A stretch of 64,000 bases of DNA from DASRDZ01 sp035569495 (GCA_035569495.1 DATMMX010000038.1:62001-126000); one strand, 5' to 3'. Counted from the first letter of the stretch, positions 1-9,548 are shown. Notes: generated by a model not told the origin, from the sequence alone. A program made the numbers and translations.

Positions 1-162
1 GTCGGGCTCGTCTCGCTGGTGTCGGGCCGGGTCGCGTCGATGATGCTCCACGACGACAGCGATACCCAGGTCAGCACGCGTCTCGCCGAGATCGAGACGG
101 AGCTCCGCCGCCTGCGGCTCAGCCTGGAACGGCGCGACGAGCGCGATCCGCCCGCCGCGTAA
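1..162 (+). CDS. 3' end of an unidentified protein (partial)
   Basis: Only the last 53 codons are in the window; the stop is TAA at 160-162 in frame 1. The visible tail has a short hydrophobic start, then a charged stretch (TRLAEIETELRRLRLSLERR) with heptad spacing that should form a coiled coil or long helix, ending in an acidic/proline tail. Without the N-terminal part I cannot name a family. It may be a membrane protein with a cytoplasmic coiled-coil tail, but that is inference. Confidence 0.55.
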   Translation, partial: VGLVSLVSGRVASMMLHDDSDTQVSTRLAEIETELRRLRLSLERRDERDPPAA

Positions 163-262
163 TCCGGCCCGCCGGCGGCTCGGCGGCGTCCGGCGGTGGC
201 AGTTGCGCCCCGCGGCCGCTGCTACACCGACGCCATTCGCCCGGTCCCTAGCCTTGATGCAC

Positions 263-2995
263 ATGCCCCGCCGCCCTCTGCTTCTGCTCGCGCCCGCCGC
301 GCTGATCCTCTCGCTGACCGTCCCCCCGGTCCAGCACGCCGCCGCGGCGCCCTCGCCCGCCTCGCTCACCGTCGGCGTGGGCGGCGCCGCGCCGGGCTCC
401 CAGGCTTTCAGCGGCGGTCCGATCACCGGCAGCGCGGACGCCAGCGGCAACGCTGCTCCGGTCACATGCCCAGCCCCGGCGTGCGAGAGCATCCCGCTTA
501 CCGTGGCGGCGCCGGGCGGTTTCCCCGCCAAGTCGATCAACCTCAGCATCACCCTGCAGTTCACGCCGGCAACGGGCAACCCCGGCGGCACGGGCCTCGA
601 CGGGCTCGACATCTGGCTGCTCGACTCGACGAACAGCACCATCGCCTCGGCGACCCTGGGCAGCTCGCCCGCGATCGCCAGCGTCTCCAAGATCGACCCG
701 GGCAACTACACGGTGGAGATCAGCGGCGAGAACGGCGCGGTCCAGGAGACCTACACCGGCACGGCGGTGGCCTCGGTGGCGGGCGGCGCGGCCAACATCC
801 CCTCGGTCACCTTCTCGGCGGCGCCGCTGACCTTCAGCCCGGCGAGCAACGTCTCCCCCGTCGTCCTCGGTGGCGAGCCGCAGATCAGCCAGGAGCGGCC
901 GGTGGCCAGCCCCAAGGCGGGGGCCGGGCTCGACCCCAACCGCGGCTTCGTGGACTGGCCGGTCAGCTCACGCACCATGATCGGCACCCTGTGGCGCACC
1001 ACCAACGGCGGCGACACCTACCGCCAGGTCGTCGACCTCACCTGCGCGCCGCGCCAGGTGCCCAACTGCTTCACCGGCGGCGGCGGCGATACGGTCAACC
1101 GTGTCAACAACTACGACGGCACGGTGAACTTCGGCGACCAGGAGTCGCTGGCCCAGGAGGCCTACGCCAGCAGCGTGGACCACGGCGACAGCTTCCCCGC
1201 GGCGCGCCAGACCCCGGTCACCTCGACCTTCGCCGGCGTCGACCGGCAGTGGATCTCCACCGTCGACGCGCCCGGCATCATGAACAACGGCTTCGAGTTG
1301 CAGGCGGTGTTCTCGTACCACATCCCCGTGGCCGGCGAGCTGGTCGCCGCGGTCGACACCAGCGGCGTCGTCCACCCGGCCGTGCCGGTCATCCCCAGCG
1401 TCAGCCAGAGCGGACCGAGCCGCATCGACACCCAGCCGGGCAGCCACGGCTTCGGATACTTCTACCAGGGCTACCGCGACGGCAACGGCTTCGAGGTCGG
1501 CGCCGCACCACTCACCTCGCTGCAGACGCCGACCGCGTACACCATCGGCAACGTCACCAAGGATCAGCCGCAGGTGTTCCCCTGGATCGCCCTCGACACC
1601 CAGGGCAACCTCTACGCGCTGTGGGTCGCGCCCGACGGCCAGCTCTACTACAGCTTCTCGCGCATCACCGACCCGCAGAACGACCCCACGGCCACGCCCC
1701 CCGGCGTCCCCGCCTCGCACTGGTCGCCGAAGCTCAAGGTCAACCCCGGGCCGCTGGGCAGCACGGTCTTCCCCGAGATCGTCGCCGGTGATCCGGGCCA
1801 CGTCGCCATCGCCTTCATGGGCACCCAGGACTGGACCGGCGTCAGCGACGGCGCGCCCCAGCTCCCCAACACACCGGCGAAGTGGAACCACTACATCGCC
1901 ATCAGCCAGAACGCGCTCGACTCCAACCCGGTGTTCCAGGTCGGATTGAGCTCGCACCGCGTGGCCCACCTCGGCTCGATCTGCACCAGCGGCACCACCT
2001 GCATCGCCAGCCAGGGCGACCGCTCGCTGCTCGACATGAACGACATCACCATGGACGCCGACGGCCGCGTCATGACGGTCATCCAGGACAACAACAACAG
2101 CTTCGCCGCCCAGGAGCTGTCGCTGGGGTCGCAGGGCGGCGCCTTCGTGCGCGTCGCCAAGCTGGCCACCGGCCCCTCGCTGCTGCGCGGCCACGGCCCC
2201 TACGCGTTCACCTATCCCACCGCGTTCCGCGCCGCCAAGGCGGGTGACGCCACCTGGCCCAACACCGCCGCGGGCAGCAACCTGCCGTCGCTCGACATCC
2301 TCGGCTCCGGCGTCTTCGCCGACGGGCCGCTGCTGGTCGGGCGCATCGACCTCGCCGACTCCGGCGCCGCCGCCTTCACCCGCGACCTCAACGCCTTCAA
2401 GGCGGTGACCTCGACCGACGTGCCCGCGTCGCGGCTGCAGTACGTCGTGCGCTTCGACTACGCCGGCGACTCCTGGTACCTCGCCGCCGAGGCCGACTCC
2501 GCCGGCGCGCTGACCTTCTACGGCGGCAAGGTCGACGCCACCAGCGCGGTGAGCAACGCCAACGCCGCGGTGGCCATCGCCTACCGCCCGCAGACGGCGT
2601 TCCCGGTGACCGGCATCATCCAGGGCAACACCCTGCTGATCCGCGGGCGCATGGCCGACTTCGGCGTCGCCCCCGGCAGCACCCTGATCAGCTACCAGGC
2701 GTTCAGCCTGGCCGGCCCCGCCGACGCGCTGCTCGCCGCCGCGCCCGAGACCTCGCAGGTCTTCGCGACCATGCGCGACGTGGACGCCTCGCCGCCCATG
2801 GACGCGGTCATCGCCGGTCCCGAGCAGCAGCCGCTGGTCCCGATCCCCGGCGGACTGCCGCAGACGGTGGCGCTGGCGGGCAGCCCGAACACCGCCGCTG
2901 TGGCCCCGACCAACGGCCTCGCCTCGCTGGCGGCGCTGGGACTGCTGGGCCTGCTCGGCGCGGGAGTGCGGCGCCGCCGGCAACGGGTGCGCTGA
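263..2995 (+). CDS. Large secreted surface protein with sialidase-like repeats
   Basis: A 910-aa protein with a classic signal peptide (MPRRP, a run of Leu/Ala, cut near an AAAAPS site). The body contains Asp-box-like pieces (TTNGGDTYRQ, SSVDHGDSFP) of the kind found in BNR/sialidase beta-propellers. The C-terminus has a hydrophobic helix (GLASLAALGLLGLLGAG) followed by RRRRQRVR, which resembles a cell-surface sorting or anchoring tail. I chose ATG 263 because a TAGCCT box at 249-254 lies 8 bases upstream, as in other leaderless genes here; ATG 257 is also in frame. The protein is probably displayed outside the cell. Its substrate is unknown, and catalytic sialidase residues were not identified. 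Confidence 0.75.
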   Translation: MPRRPLLLLAPAALILSLTVPPVQHAAAAPSPASLTVGVGGAAPGSQAFSGGPITGSADASGNAAPVTCPAPACESIPLTVAAPGGFPAKSINLSITLQFTPATGNPGGTGLDGLDIWLLDSTNSTIASATLGSSPAIASVSKIDPGNYTVEISGENGAVQETYTGTAVASVAGGAANIPSVTFSAAPLTFSPASNVSPVVLGGEPQISQERPVASPKAGAGLDPNRGFVDWPVSSRTMIGTLWRTTNGGDTYRQVVDLTCAPRQVPNCFTGGGGDTVNRVNNYDGTVNFGDQESLAQEAYASSVDHGDSFPAARQTPVTSTFAGVDRQWISTVDAPGIMNNGFELQAVFSYHIPVAGELVAAVDTSGVVHPAVPVIPSVSQSGPSRIDTQPGSHGFGYFYQGYRDGNGFEVGAAPLTSLQTPTAYTIGNVTKDQPQVFPWIALDTQGNLYALWVAPDGQLYYSFSRITDPQNDPTATPPGVPASHWSPKLKVNPGPLGSTVFPEIVAGDPGHVAIAFMGTQDWTGVSDGAPQLPNTPAKWNHYIAISQNALDSNPVFQVGLSSHRVAHLGSICTSGTTCIASQGDRSLLDMNDITMDADGRVMTVIQDNNNSFAAQELSLGSQGGAFVRVAKLATGPSLLRGHGPYAFTYPTAFRAAKAGDATWPNTAAGSNLPSLDILGSGVFADGPLLVGRIDLADSGAAAFTRDLNAFKAVTSTDVPASRLQYVVRFDYAGDSWYLAAEADSAGALTFYGGKVDATSAVSNANAAVAIAYRPQTAFPVTGIIQGNTLLIRGRMADFGVAPGSTLISYQAFSLAGPADALLAAAPETSQVFATMRDVDASPPMDAVIAGPEQQPLVPIPGGLPQTVALAGSPNTAAVAPTNGLASLAALGLLGLLGAGVRRRRQRVR

Positions 2996-3035
2996 GCCGC
3001 GGCGGTCAGGTCCGGCTGCTCTAGAGTTGGCTGCC

Positions 3036-3968
3036 ATGAGCGGCCCTCTCACCCAGCAGGACGGCATCGCCGCGGCCGCGCCCGAGGTCCTCGACGGACC
3101 CGTGCTCGAGGTGACGCCGGCGCGCGTCGCCACCGTCGGCGACGGACAGGTGCTGCGCGCCCTCCCCCGCCGCGGCCGCCGCACCGTCGGCGCCTGGTGC
3201 TTCGCCGACCACTTCGGCCCCCTGCCCGCGGACGAATCGGCGGGCATGGGCATCGGCCCGCATCCGCACCTGGGCCTGCAGACGGTCACCTGGGTGCTGC
3301 GCGGCGAGATGCTGCACACGGATTCGCTGGGCAGCGAGCAGACCATCCGGCCCGGACAGCTCAACATCATGACCGCGGGACGCGGGGTCACCCACGCGGA
3401 GCAGACCCTCGACGGGCGCGGCATGCACGGCATCCAGCTCTGGGTCGCCCAGCCCGAGGCGACGCGCCACGGCACGGCGGCCTTCGAGCACCACGCCGAC
3501 CTGCCGCGGCTCGAGGTCGACGGCACCGAGGTGACGGTGATCACCGGCGGCTACGCGGGCGCGCAGTCACCGGCGCGTGCCGACACTGCGCTGGTCGGGG
3601 TGCAGCTCGTGCTGCGCGGTGGCGCCACCACATTGCCGCTGCGCGCCGAGTTCGAGCACGCGCTCATCGTTCTGGACGGAGATGTCCAGATCGAGGACCG
3701 CGCCGTGGCCCCCAGCGATCTGGCCTACCTTGGCAGCAACCGCGCCGAGCTGCACTTGCGCAGCAGCGGCACGGCGCACACCCTGCTGCTCGGCGGCGAG
3801 CCCTTCGAGTCGCCGCTGCTGATGTGGTGGAACTTCGTCGCCCGCACCCGTGAGGAGGTCGACGAGGCCTACCGCGAGTGGCAGGGGGAATCGGAGCGCT
3901 TCGGCACGGCGCGGTCGGTGATTCCGCGCATCCCCGCCCCGGTGCCGTTCTGGTGGACCCAGGCCTAG
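3036..3968 (+). CDS. Pirin family protein
   Basis: A 310-aa bicupin of the pirin family, close to the usual length. The N-terminal cupin shows the metal-binding set: HPH at residues 76-78 (GIGPHPHLGLQT) and HAE at 120-122 (RGVTHAEQT). Family members are Fe(II) proteins; some act as quercetin 2,3-dioxygenases, others as redox-sensitive regulators, and the sequence alone does not say which. The start ATG is preceded by TAGAGT (3022-3027) with an 8-base gap and no ribosome-binding site, so the mRNA is probably leaderless. Its stop codon shares the bases CTAG with the convergent gene ending at 3965. Confidence 0.9.
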   Translation: MSGPLTQQDGIAAAAPEVLDGPVLEVTPARVATVGDGQVLRALPRRGRRTVGAWCFADHFGPLPADESAGMGIGPHPHLGLQTVTWVLRGEMLHTDSLGSEQTIRPGQLNIMTAGRGVTHAEQTLDGRGMHGIQLWVAQPEATRHGTAAFEHHADLPRLEVDGTEVTVITGGYAGAQSPARADTALVGVQLVLRGGATTLPLRAEFEHALIVLDGDVQIEDRAVAPSDLAYLGSNRAELHLRSSGTAHTLLLGGEPFESPLLMWWNFVARTREEVDEAYREWQGESERFGTARSVIPRIPAPVPFWWTQA

Positions 3969-4483
3969 GGGCAGCCCGGTGCGGCGGCGATGGGGCCGGA
4001 GCCGGTGACCACCACCGTCGCGGCGGCGGCGACCGGCGGCTGGAACCCGCGGTGGTCGGCGGTGATCAGCACGGCGTCGATGCGGTGGCGTCCCGGCGCC
4101 ATGGTGAGGGCGACGGTGTCGGCGCCCATCTCGGTGACCTGTGCGCCGTCGACCCGGATGAGCAGCAGCTGGCCCGGGCCGGGCACCTTTGCACTTCCCG
4201 AGGCGACGCCGCAGACGCGAATCGCCACCGGGCTCGTCGTGGTGCGGCCGTCCAATCCGGCGAGGCTGATGGCGAAGCCCGGCGACTGCGGTATCGACGG
4301 CTTGGTCAGGTACACCGCCGCGGTTCCGGCCAGCCCGGCGACCGCCAGGGCGGTGAAGAGGGCGCGGCGGCGGCGGTCCGACCAGGAGAGGAGCACGCCC
4401 AGCAGGCCGCCGAACAGGGCCAGCGCCGTGAGCCACGGCACCACGGCCGGCGCGCCGCCCGGCGAGAGGATGTGGGCGATCAC
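3965..4483 (-). CDS. Membrane-anchored secreted protein, unknown function
   Basis: A 172-aa protein with two hydrophobic segments near the N-terminus (about residues 13-32 and 39-58), then a domain of about 110 residues, probably outside the membrane, rich in beta-forming and Gly/Pro residues. No family recognised. It starts with GTG at 4483, which overlaps the TGA of the upstream gene (GTGA), so translation is probably coupled. It is the last gene of an eight-gene minus-strand operon beginning near 11051. Its TAG stop overlaps the pirin stop within a palindromic CTAG. Confidence 0.7.
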   Translation of the reverse strand: MIAHILSPGGAPAVVPWLTALALFGGLLGVLLSWSDRRRRALFTALAVAGLAGTAAVYLTKPSIPQSPGFAISLAGLDGRTTTSPVAIRVCGVASGSAKVPGPGQLLLIRVDGAQVTEMGADTVALTMAPGRHRIDAVLITADHRGFQPPVAAAATVVVTGSGPIAAAPGCP

Positions 4484-5214
4484 GAGGAGCGGCGGCGGCG
4501 GCGGGCGAGCAGCAGACCGAGCAGCACCGCCACGGCGATGACGATGGCCACGGCGCCCGCGGCCCAGGGCAACCAGCCGAACCGGCCGTCACTCGCCGGG
4601 GGCGAGGGCGCCGCGGCGGCGGCGACCACCGCGGCGTCGCCGAACTGCGTGGTGTTGGCGGCGAAGATGTCCGGACCGGCGACGGGAGTTGTGGCCAGAG
4701 GTGTCCAGATTCCGCCGGTGGCGAGGTCGATGGTGGCGGGGCCGACGCCGATGGGACCGCGCAGCACCAGGGTGGCGGGGTGCCCGGGAAGCAGTGGCAC
4801 CGCGACGCCGCTGTCGGTGGTGGCGGTGAAGCGATAGGCGTTGCCGGCGATGACGCCGTTCGGCGGGCGCACCGGCGGCGGGTCGACGGGGGTGATCGAC
4901 ACGGTCAGGGAATGCGTTCCTGGCGGCACGTCGAGGGAGCCGGCGGCGACGATGAGCTGTGCCTGGGGCGGGTTCTCGCGCGTCGCCAGCACCAGCGGGC
5001 CGACGTCCTGGCCGGTGTACGGGACGGTGTCCGAGGCGCTGGTCGGCGCGCCCTGCTGTCCCGGCGACGGGTGCAGGTAGATGTATGGCGAGGGGAGGAC
5101 GAAGCTGTCGTAGAGCGGCGGCGCGCCCTGGGGCGCGACGATGCGCACCGCGGCCACCACGGCCAATCCGAGCAGCAGCAACGCGGACGCGCCGAGGCAC
5201 TGCGACCGGCTCAC
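4480..5214 (-). CDS. Secreted protein with N- and C-terminal membrane helices
   Basis: A 244-aa protein. An N-terminal hydrophobic helix (LGASALLLLGLAVVAAVRIV) is followed by a Pro-rich extracytoplasmic region of about 150 residues and a C-terminal helix (WAAGAVAIVIAVAVLLGLLL) with an RRRRRSS tail. The two ends would sit in the membrane with the middle outside. No known domain identified. The GTG start at 5214 overlaps the preceding TGA by four bases. The reading frame stays open far upstream, but that part is a shadow of the CPBP gene. Its function may relate to the copper/redox proteins of the same operon; this is inference. Confidence 0.7.
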   Translation of the reverse strand: MSRSQCLGASALLLLGLAVVAAVRIVAPQGAPPLYDSFVLPSPYIYLHPSPGQQGAPTSASDTVPYTGQDVGPLVLATRENPPQAQLIVAAGSLDVPPGTHSLTVSITPVDPPPVRPPNGVIAGNAYRFTATTDSGVAVPLLPGHPATLVLRGPIGVGPATIDLATGGIWTPLATTPVAGPDIFAANTTQFGDAAVVAAAAAPSPPASDGRFGWLPWAAGAVAIVIAVAVLLGLLLARRRRRSS

Positions 5215-5846
5215 AGCACCAGCCAGGCGCCGCAGTCTGCGACGGCGTGCGCCACCGCGGGCGCGATGACGCCGCCGCTGAGCACGCGCAGGCCGCCGAG
5301 CCACAGCCCGACGCCGAGGTCGAGCGGCAGGGCGCGCCATCCGTAGAGCGGGACGTGCACCGCGGCGAAGGCGAGGGCGCACACCACCGCGGCGCACACC
5401 GCACCGCCGAGGCGCGCCACCGCGTCGAAGAGCACCCCGCGGAATACCACCTCCTCGGCGACCGCGATGCAGGCGACCAGCAGCGTCCATGGGACAGCCG
5501 CTGCCGCGGACGGCCGCGGCCAGAGCTGCACCGGCAGGCCCGGGAGCAGTACGACGAGCAGCACCAGCACGCCACCACCCGCGGCGCCGAGCGCAACAAC
5601 ACGTGATCGCCCGCGCACACCCGTCCCTCGCTGCGCACCCTCGACCGCAACGTGGGGCAGCGGGGCCTGGCTGGAAAGGAACTTTGCCGCCGCAACGCCG
5701 AACAGCAATACGCTGAACACCAAAGCAGCGGGCACCGACTGCGCCGGTCCCGCGCTCCCGGCGACCACCACCCGCGCCACCAGCGCCACCCCCACCCCCG
5801 CAAGCAACGACAGCGCCGGCAGCAGCGGCCGCGACGCCGCCCTCAC
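5211..5846 (-). CDS. CPBP family intramembrane metalloprotease
   Basis: A 211-aa multi-pass membrane protein. It carries the CPBP (CAAX protease and bacteriocin-processing, Rce1-like) motifs: EEVVFRG with the two catalytic glutamates and an arginine, a first histidine in AAVHVPLYG, and a second in APAVAHAVAD. Members cut substrates inside the membrane; in bacteria they are linked to bacteriocin immunity, maturation of exported peptides or envelope signalling. The target here is unknown. The start is GTG 5846, overlapping the stop of the ABC binding protein (GTGA). The open frame upstream of this codon is a shadow of that gene. Confidence 0.85.
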   Translation of the reverse strand: MRAASRPLLPALSLLAGVGVALVARVVVAGSAGPAQSVPAALVFSVLLFGVAAAKFLSSQAPLPHVAVEGAQRGTGVRGRSRVVALGAAGGGVLVLLVVLLPGLPVQLWPRPSAAAAVPWTLLVACIAVAEEVVFRGVLFDAVARLGGAVCAAVVCALAFAAVHVPLYGWRALPLDLGVGLWLGGLRVLSGGVIAPAVAHAVADCGAWLVL

Positions 5847-7111
5847 CGCGGCAGCGGAACCATGGCGATCGTCCCCGTCGCATACGCCGGCGGCCACACC
5901 ACGACGCTGTGCCGCACCGCCTGCCACTGCCAGATCACCGCCGCGGCGCGCAGGTTCTGCCCGAGCTGGTCCCCGCTCGACTGGAAGCGCAGCCCGCCCC
6001 CATTGGGCAGGCTCCCTTCGGGCAGGTCGACACCGCGCGCCGCGGCGGCGATCCCCCGCGCGTCGAGCGATCGCGCGGCGGGCAGCACGGAGTGGAACAG
6101 CGCCCACGCCGCGCTGAACCCGGAGATCCCCTCCTCGGACGGCGCCCGCCCGGTGCGTTGCTGCCAGACCTGGGAGAAACGCCCGTACAGCGCCTGCGCC
6201 TCCGCACTCAGCCCAGCGGCGTTGAAGCTCCGGTCAGGACGGTCCGAGGCGAACACGCCCACCGCGTCGGCACCAAGGGCATCGCCGAAGTCGGGCAGGC
6301 ACTGCGCCATGGTGGTGCCGATGAAGGCGTCGACGTGCAGCCCCGCACTCAAGAACGCGCGGCGGAAGCTGATGCCGTCGGGGATGTGCGACGAGAGCAG
6401 CAGGATGTCCGGGCTGGCCGCGCGGATCGCGGCCACGGCGCCGCTCCAGTCGGGCACGGCCAGCGACGGGTTGTAGACGCTCTCCCCCACCACGCTCACC
6501 CCGCCCGCGCCCAGCGACGCCCGCGCCGCATCGGCCACCGAGTGCGCGTAGGCGTCGTCGGCGGTGACCAGGAAGGCGCGCAGCGAGGCGGGCGCGCGCT
6601 GCAGCAGCGGGGCGAGCTGGCCCACGACGAAGCGTCCCGAGTTGCCGCCCAGGTTGGCCCCGTTGGCGCCGACGCGGAACACCAGCGGCTGCGCCTGCCC
6701 GGTGACCTGGTCGGCGACCGCCCCCGTCTCCCAGTACACCATGCCCTCGCGGGCCACCGCCGCCGCCGCCGGGATCGACAGCGCCGACGAGTATGCGCCG
6801 AGAACGGCCGCAACTCCGTCGTGGTGCAGCGACGCCGCCAGCGCGACCGCCTGGTCGCCGGATTCGAGGTCGCGCAGGTCGAAGCTGATGCGCCGTCCGG
6901 CCACGCCGCCGCCGTCGTTGACCATCTGCGCCGCGAGCTGGGCGCCGAGATACTCGTCACGCGCGTCGGCGGCGACGCTGCCACCCAGCGGGAACATCGC
7001 CCCGATGCGCAGCTCGGCGGCAGGCGAGCCGCCGCCGCCACCCGCCGGGGAGCCGCACCCCGCGAGCACCACCACGACCAGCGCCACGCCGAGCGCCCGC
7101 GCCGCCCTCAC
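5843..7111 (-). CDS. ABC transporter substrate-binding lipoprotein (Leu/Ile/Val-binding type)
   Basis: A 422-aa lipoprotein: hydrophobic N-terminus, then the lipobox LAGC and a Gly/Ser linker. The mature part matches the periplasmic-binding-protein family that binds branched-chain amino acids and similar ligands (Peripla_BP_6): an opening strand ELRIGAMFPLGG, MVNDGGGVAGRRI, and PDILLLSSHIPDG in the second lobe. No permease or ATPase gene lies nearby, so it is either an orphan serving a transporter encoded elsewhere or a ligand sensor. GTG 7111 overlaps the previous TGA; the downstream CPBP gene overlaps its own stop in the same way. Confidence 0.85.
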   Translation of the reverse strand: MRAARALGVALVVVVLAGCGSPAGGGGGSPAAELRIGAMFPLGGSVAADARDEYLGAQLAAQMVNDGGGVAGRRISFDLRDLESGDQAVALAASLHHDGVAAVLGAYSSALSIPAAAAVAREGMVYWETGAVADQVTGQAQPLVFRVGANGANLGGNSGRFVVGQLAPLLQRAPASLRAFLVTADDAYAHSVADAARASLGAGGVSVVGESVYNPSLAVPDWSGAVAAIRAASPDILLLSSHIPDGISFRRAFLSAGLHVDAFIGTTMAQCLPDFGDALGADAVGVFASDRPDRSFNAAGLSAEAQALYGRFSQVWQQRTGRAPSEEGISGFSAAWALFHSVLPAARSLDARGIAAAARGVDLPEGSLPNGGGLRFQSSGDQLGQNLRAAAVIWQWQAVRHSVVVWPPAYATGTIAMVPLPR

Positions 7112-7548
7112 TGGGCCACCGAGAACACGATCGACTGCGAGTACACCCGCGGGTTGAACGGGAAGTGGTCCGACGCCACGAACTCCGCGCGCAGCGTGTA
7201 CACGCCCGGATGCACCGGCACGTCCTGCTGCAGCGAGTAGGCCATGTAGATGAGCTGGTTGTCGAGGTAGAGGTGCACGTGTCCCTCCGTCGGCGTGATC
7301 TGCGTGGTGGTGGTCTTCACCACGGTGGCGTTCTGCAGCGCGACGGCGACGTGCAGGCTGGTTCCGTGCACGACCTCGTTGGCCGTGGGGCTGGCGATCT
7401 CCAGCGTGGCCGGCGACGAGGGGCGCGACGCCAGGTCAGGCGTCGACGACGCCGCGGGGGTCGGCGACGCGCCGCCCCCACCACCGCCGCCGCATGCGCT
7501 GAGCAGCAGCAGGGCCGCGCCTAGGAATGCGATCGGTCGTGCGCGCAT
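7108..7548 (-). CDS. Small secreted lipoprotein, unknown function
   Basis: A 146-aa lipoprotein with lipobox LLSAC followed by a poly-Gly and Ser/Pro/Thr linker. The remaining domain of about 100 residues (EIASPTANEVVHGTSLHVAV ... GHVHLYLDNQLIYMAY) looks like a beta-sandwich of the kind often found beside copper-handling CopC/YcnJ genes. It starts at ATG 7548 with GAGGA about nine bases upstream. It sits 10 bases after the CopC-CopD gene in the same operon, which suggests a role in envelope metal or redox homeostasis; this is inference from context. Confidence 0.7.
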   Translation of the reverse strand: MRARPIAFLGAALLLLSACGGGGGGGASPTPAASSTPDLASRPSSPATLEIASPTANEVVHGTSLHVAVALQNATVVKTTTTQITPTEGHVHLYLDNQLIYMAYSLQQDVPVHPGVYTLRAEFVASDHFPFNPRVYSQSIVFSVAQ

Positions 7549-7558
7549 CGGGGTGTCC

Positions 7559-9538
7559 TCATTCTCCCGCCACGACGTCGAGCGAGGCGGAGATGCTCTC
7601 GCCGCTCGCCGTGCTGCCGCTGATGTCGAAGTGATACCTGCCGCCGCCGAGGGTCAGGTTGTTGACCACGAAGTGCCCGGGCTCGAGCATCTGCACGGGC
7701 AGCGGCGCCGCCCTGCCGCCCGCCGGGGTCATGGTGATGGTACAGGTGGTCACCGGGAGCTCCACGCCCTTGGCGTCGAAGAAGGTGCTGTGGAAGATGA
7801 GCGGGCCGGGGCGGTCAGGGTCGAGATAGACCTGGACGCTGCGGCCGTCGCCGAGGTGGACGGTATACAGCGTGGGGATGCCCGCGCCGCCCTTGCGCAC
7901 CTCGAGCCGCGGCGGCGGCACCCGCGTGGTGAGCTGGAGCTGCACCTCCGCGGACTGCGCGCCACGCTCCACCAGCACGCTGACCTGCCACGTCCCCGCC
8001 AGTGAGAGGTTGGCGCCCGACCCGGTGAAGCTGCCGTCCGGCTGGCGCTTCAGGTCGAGCGACGAGGCGCCGACGTCGCTGCGCGAGGGGAAGGAGAAGC
8101 GCAGCTGCACCCCGTCGGCGGTCACCGGCTGCCCGGTGTCGTAGTCGACGACGCGCACGGTGAAGCGGTCGAAGCCCGCCGTGCCCGGTGTGGCGGCGAG
8201 CTGCACCTTGACGGTGGTGCCCGCGTCGCTGCCACTGGCCACCACCTGCGCGGGCGGCGCGGGCTGCGCGGCCGAGACCGGCGGCGAGATGTTGACCAGC
8301 GCGGCCGCCACCAGCAACGCCGCCGCGCCGACCACCACTTCGGTCGACGCCACGCGGCGCAGCCCGCGAACGACCTGCACCGCCCGCGGCACGTTGCGCC
8401 AGCGGTTGACGGCACCGAGCAGCGCCAGCAGCGACACCAGCACCAGCTTGAGGATGACGAGCTGCCCGAACGGCGTGTGTCCCAGCGCGTACCAGGATTG
8501 CACCTCGATCACCGAGCGCCAGATGCCCGTGCCCACCACGACGGCCAGGGCCACCGCGGCGGCCGTCGACATGCGCCGCACAACGCGGCCGCGCGCCTCG
8601 CCGTCGAGGCCGCGCAACGAGAGCAGCAGCGCCGCCAGCCCGCCGATCCACACCCCCACGGCGGCGACGTGCAGAAACTGCATGAGCAGGTTGAAGGCCG
8701 CCGGCGACTGCGCACCCGCGTGCGACGAGGCCGCGTCGGCCCACATCGCACCCGCCGCGGCCAGACCGGCCACCACCAGCGCCGCACGCCGCACCGCCGA
8801 GGCCCACATCAGCGCCGCAAACACCACCGCGACGCCGGCGATCACCGTGGGCACGATGCGCCCGGTGAGCTGATGCCCCAGCGAGGTGGCGAACACGTCG
8901 GACCACGACGCCCCCGCCGCGCTGCGCTGCGCCTCGGCCACCCCGTATGTGCCAAACCCGGCCAGAACCCACCCGGCCCCGGCCAGCCACACCAGCCGCG
9001 TCGACGGCCGCGCCGGGATCAGCGCCGCCATCAGCGCCGCGCCGAGCAGCAGCACCAGCCCGGCGAAGATGCTCCAGCGCCCCGCCACCGCCAGCGCCGA
9101 GGGCGGTGGGCTGCCGCCGCCCGCCGAGCTCACTCCGGTCGTCGCGCCCGCCGGTGACACGCCGACGCCGAAGGCCAGGCTGCCCGCCGCGTAGTGCCCG
9201 TCGACCGCCGACACGGTGCGCCAGCTCACCGTGTAGACGCCCTGCGGCAGCGGCTTGACCGGCACCTGCAGGGTGAGGTCGTCGCCCGGCGCGACGCGCA
9301 GCGGCCCGCTGTCGAACGACTGTCCCGAGCTGCCCAGCACGGTGATCGTCGACAGCCGCGGGTCGGGCGCCTCGCCGAAGGTGATGCTGACCACCGCGGG
9401 CGCCTGCTGCACCGTCGAGCCGTCGGCGGGCGACGACGACTGCGGCAGGGCGTGCGCCGACGCCGAGTGCGGCACAGCGAGTGCCACCCCCGACGCCAGC
9501 AACACGCCCGCAAGCGTGACGCAGAGCCTGCGTCGCAT
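7559..9538 (-). CDS. Copper resistance protein, CopC-CopD (YcnJ-type) fusion
   Basis: A 659-aa protein. A signal peptide ends in ASA, leaving HALPQSSSPADG at the mature N-terminus: the CopC domain, whose Cu(II) site uses the N-terminal His plus Asp and His as in VDGHY. After it come about eight membrane helices of the CopD domain, then an extracytoplasmic C-terminal region of about 230 residues with two beta-rich modules. Family members bind and import or buffer copper. I chose ATG 9538; two GTG codons just upstream are possible. It follows the secreted protein ending at 9549 by 10 bases. The extra C-terminal modules make it longer than usual YcnJ proteins. Confidence 0.88.
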   Translation of the reverse strand: MRRRLCVTLAGVLLASGVALAVPHSASAHALPQSSSPADGSTVQQAPAVVSITFGEAPDPRLSTITVLGSSGQSFDSGPLRVAPGDDLTLQVPVKPLPQGVYTVSWRTVSAVDGHYAAGSLAFGVGVSPAGATTGVSSAGGGSPPPSALAVAGRWSIFAGLVLLLGAALMAALIPARPSTRLVWLAGAGWVLAGFGTYGVAEAQRSAAGASWSDVFATSLGHQLTGRIVPTVIAGVAVVFAALMWASAVRRAALVVAGLAAAGAMWADAASSHAGAQSPAAFNLLMQFLHVAAVGVWIGGLAALLLSLRGLDGEARGRVVRRMSTAAAVALAVVVGTGIWRSVIEVQSWYALGHTPFGQLVILKLVLVSLLALLGAVNRWRNVPRAVQVVRGLRRVASTEVVVGAAALLVAAALVNISPPVSAAQPAPPAQVVASGSDAGTTVKVQLAATPGTAGFDRFTVRVVDYDTGQPVTADGVQLRFSFPSRSDVGASSLDLKRQPDGSFTGSGANLSLAGTWQVSVLVERGAQSAEVQLQLTTRVPPPRLEVRKGGAGIPTLYTVHLGDGRSVQVYLDPDRPGPLIFHSTFFDAKGVELPVTTCTITMTPAGGRAAPLPVQMLEPGHFVVNNLTLGGGRYHFDISGSTASGESISASLDVVAGE

Positions 9539-9548
9539 CACCACATGC

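Noticed and set aside
968..3544. Long minus-strand frame under the first two genes
   Set aside because: It is the mirror of two well-supported plus-strand genes and has an Arg/Gly/Ala-biased translation with no domain.
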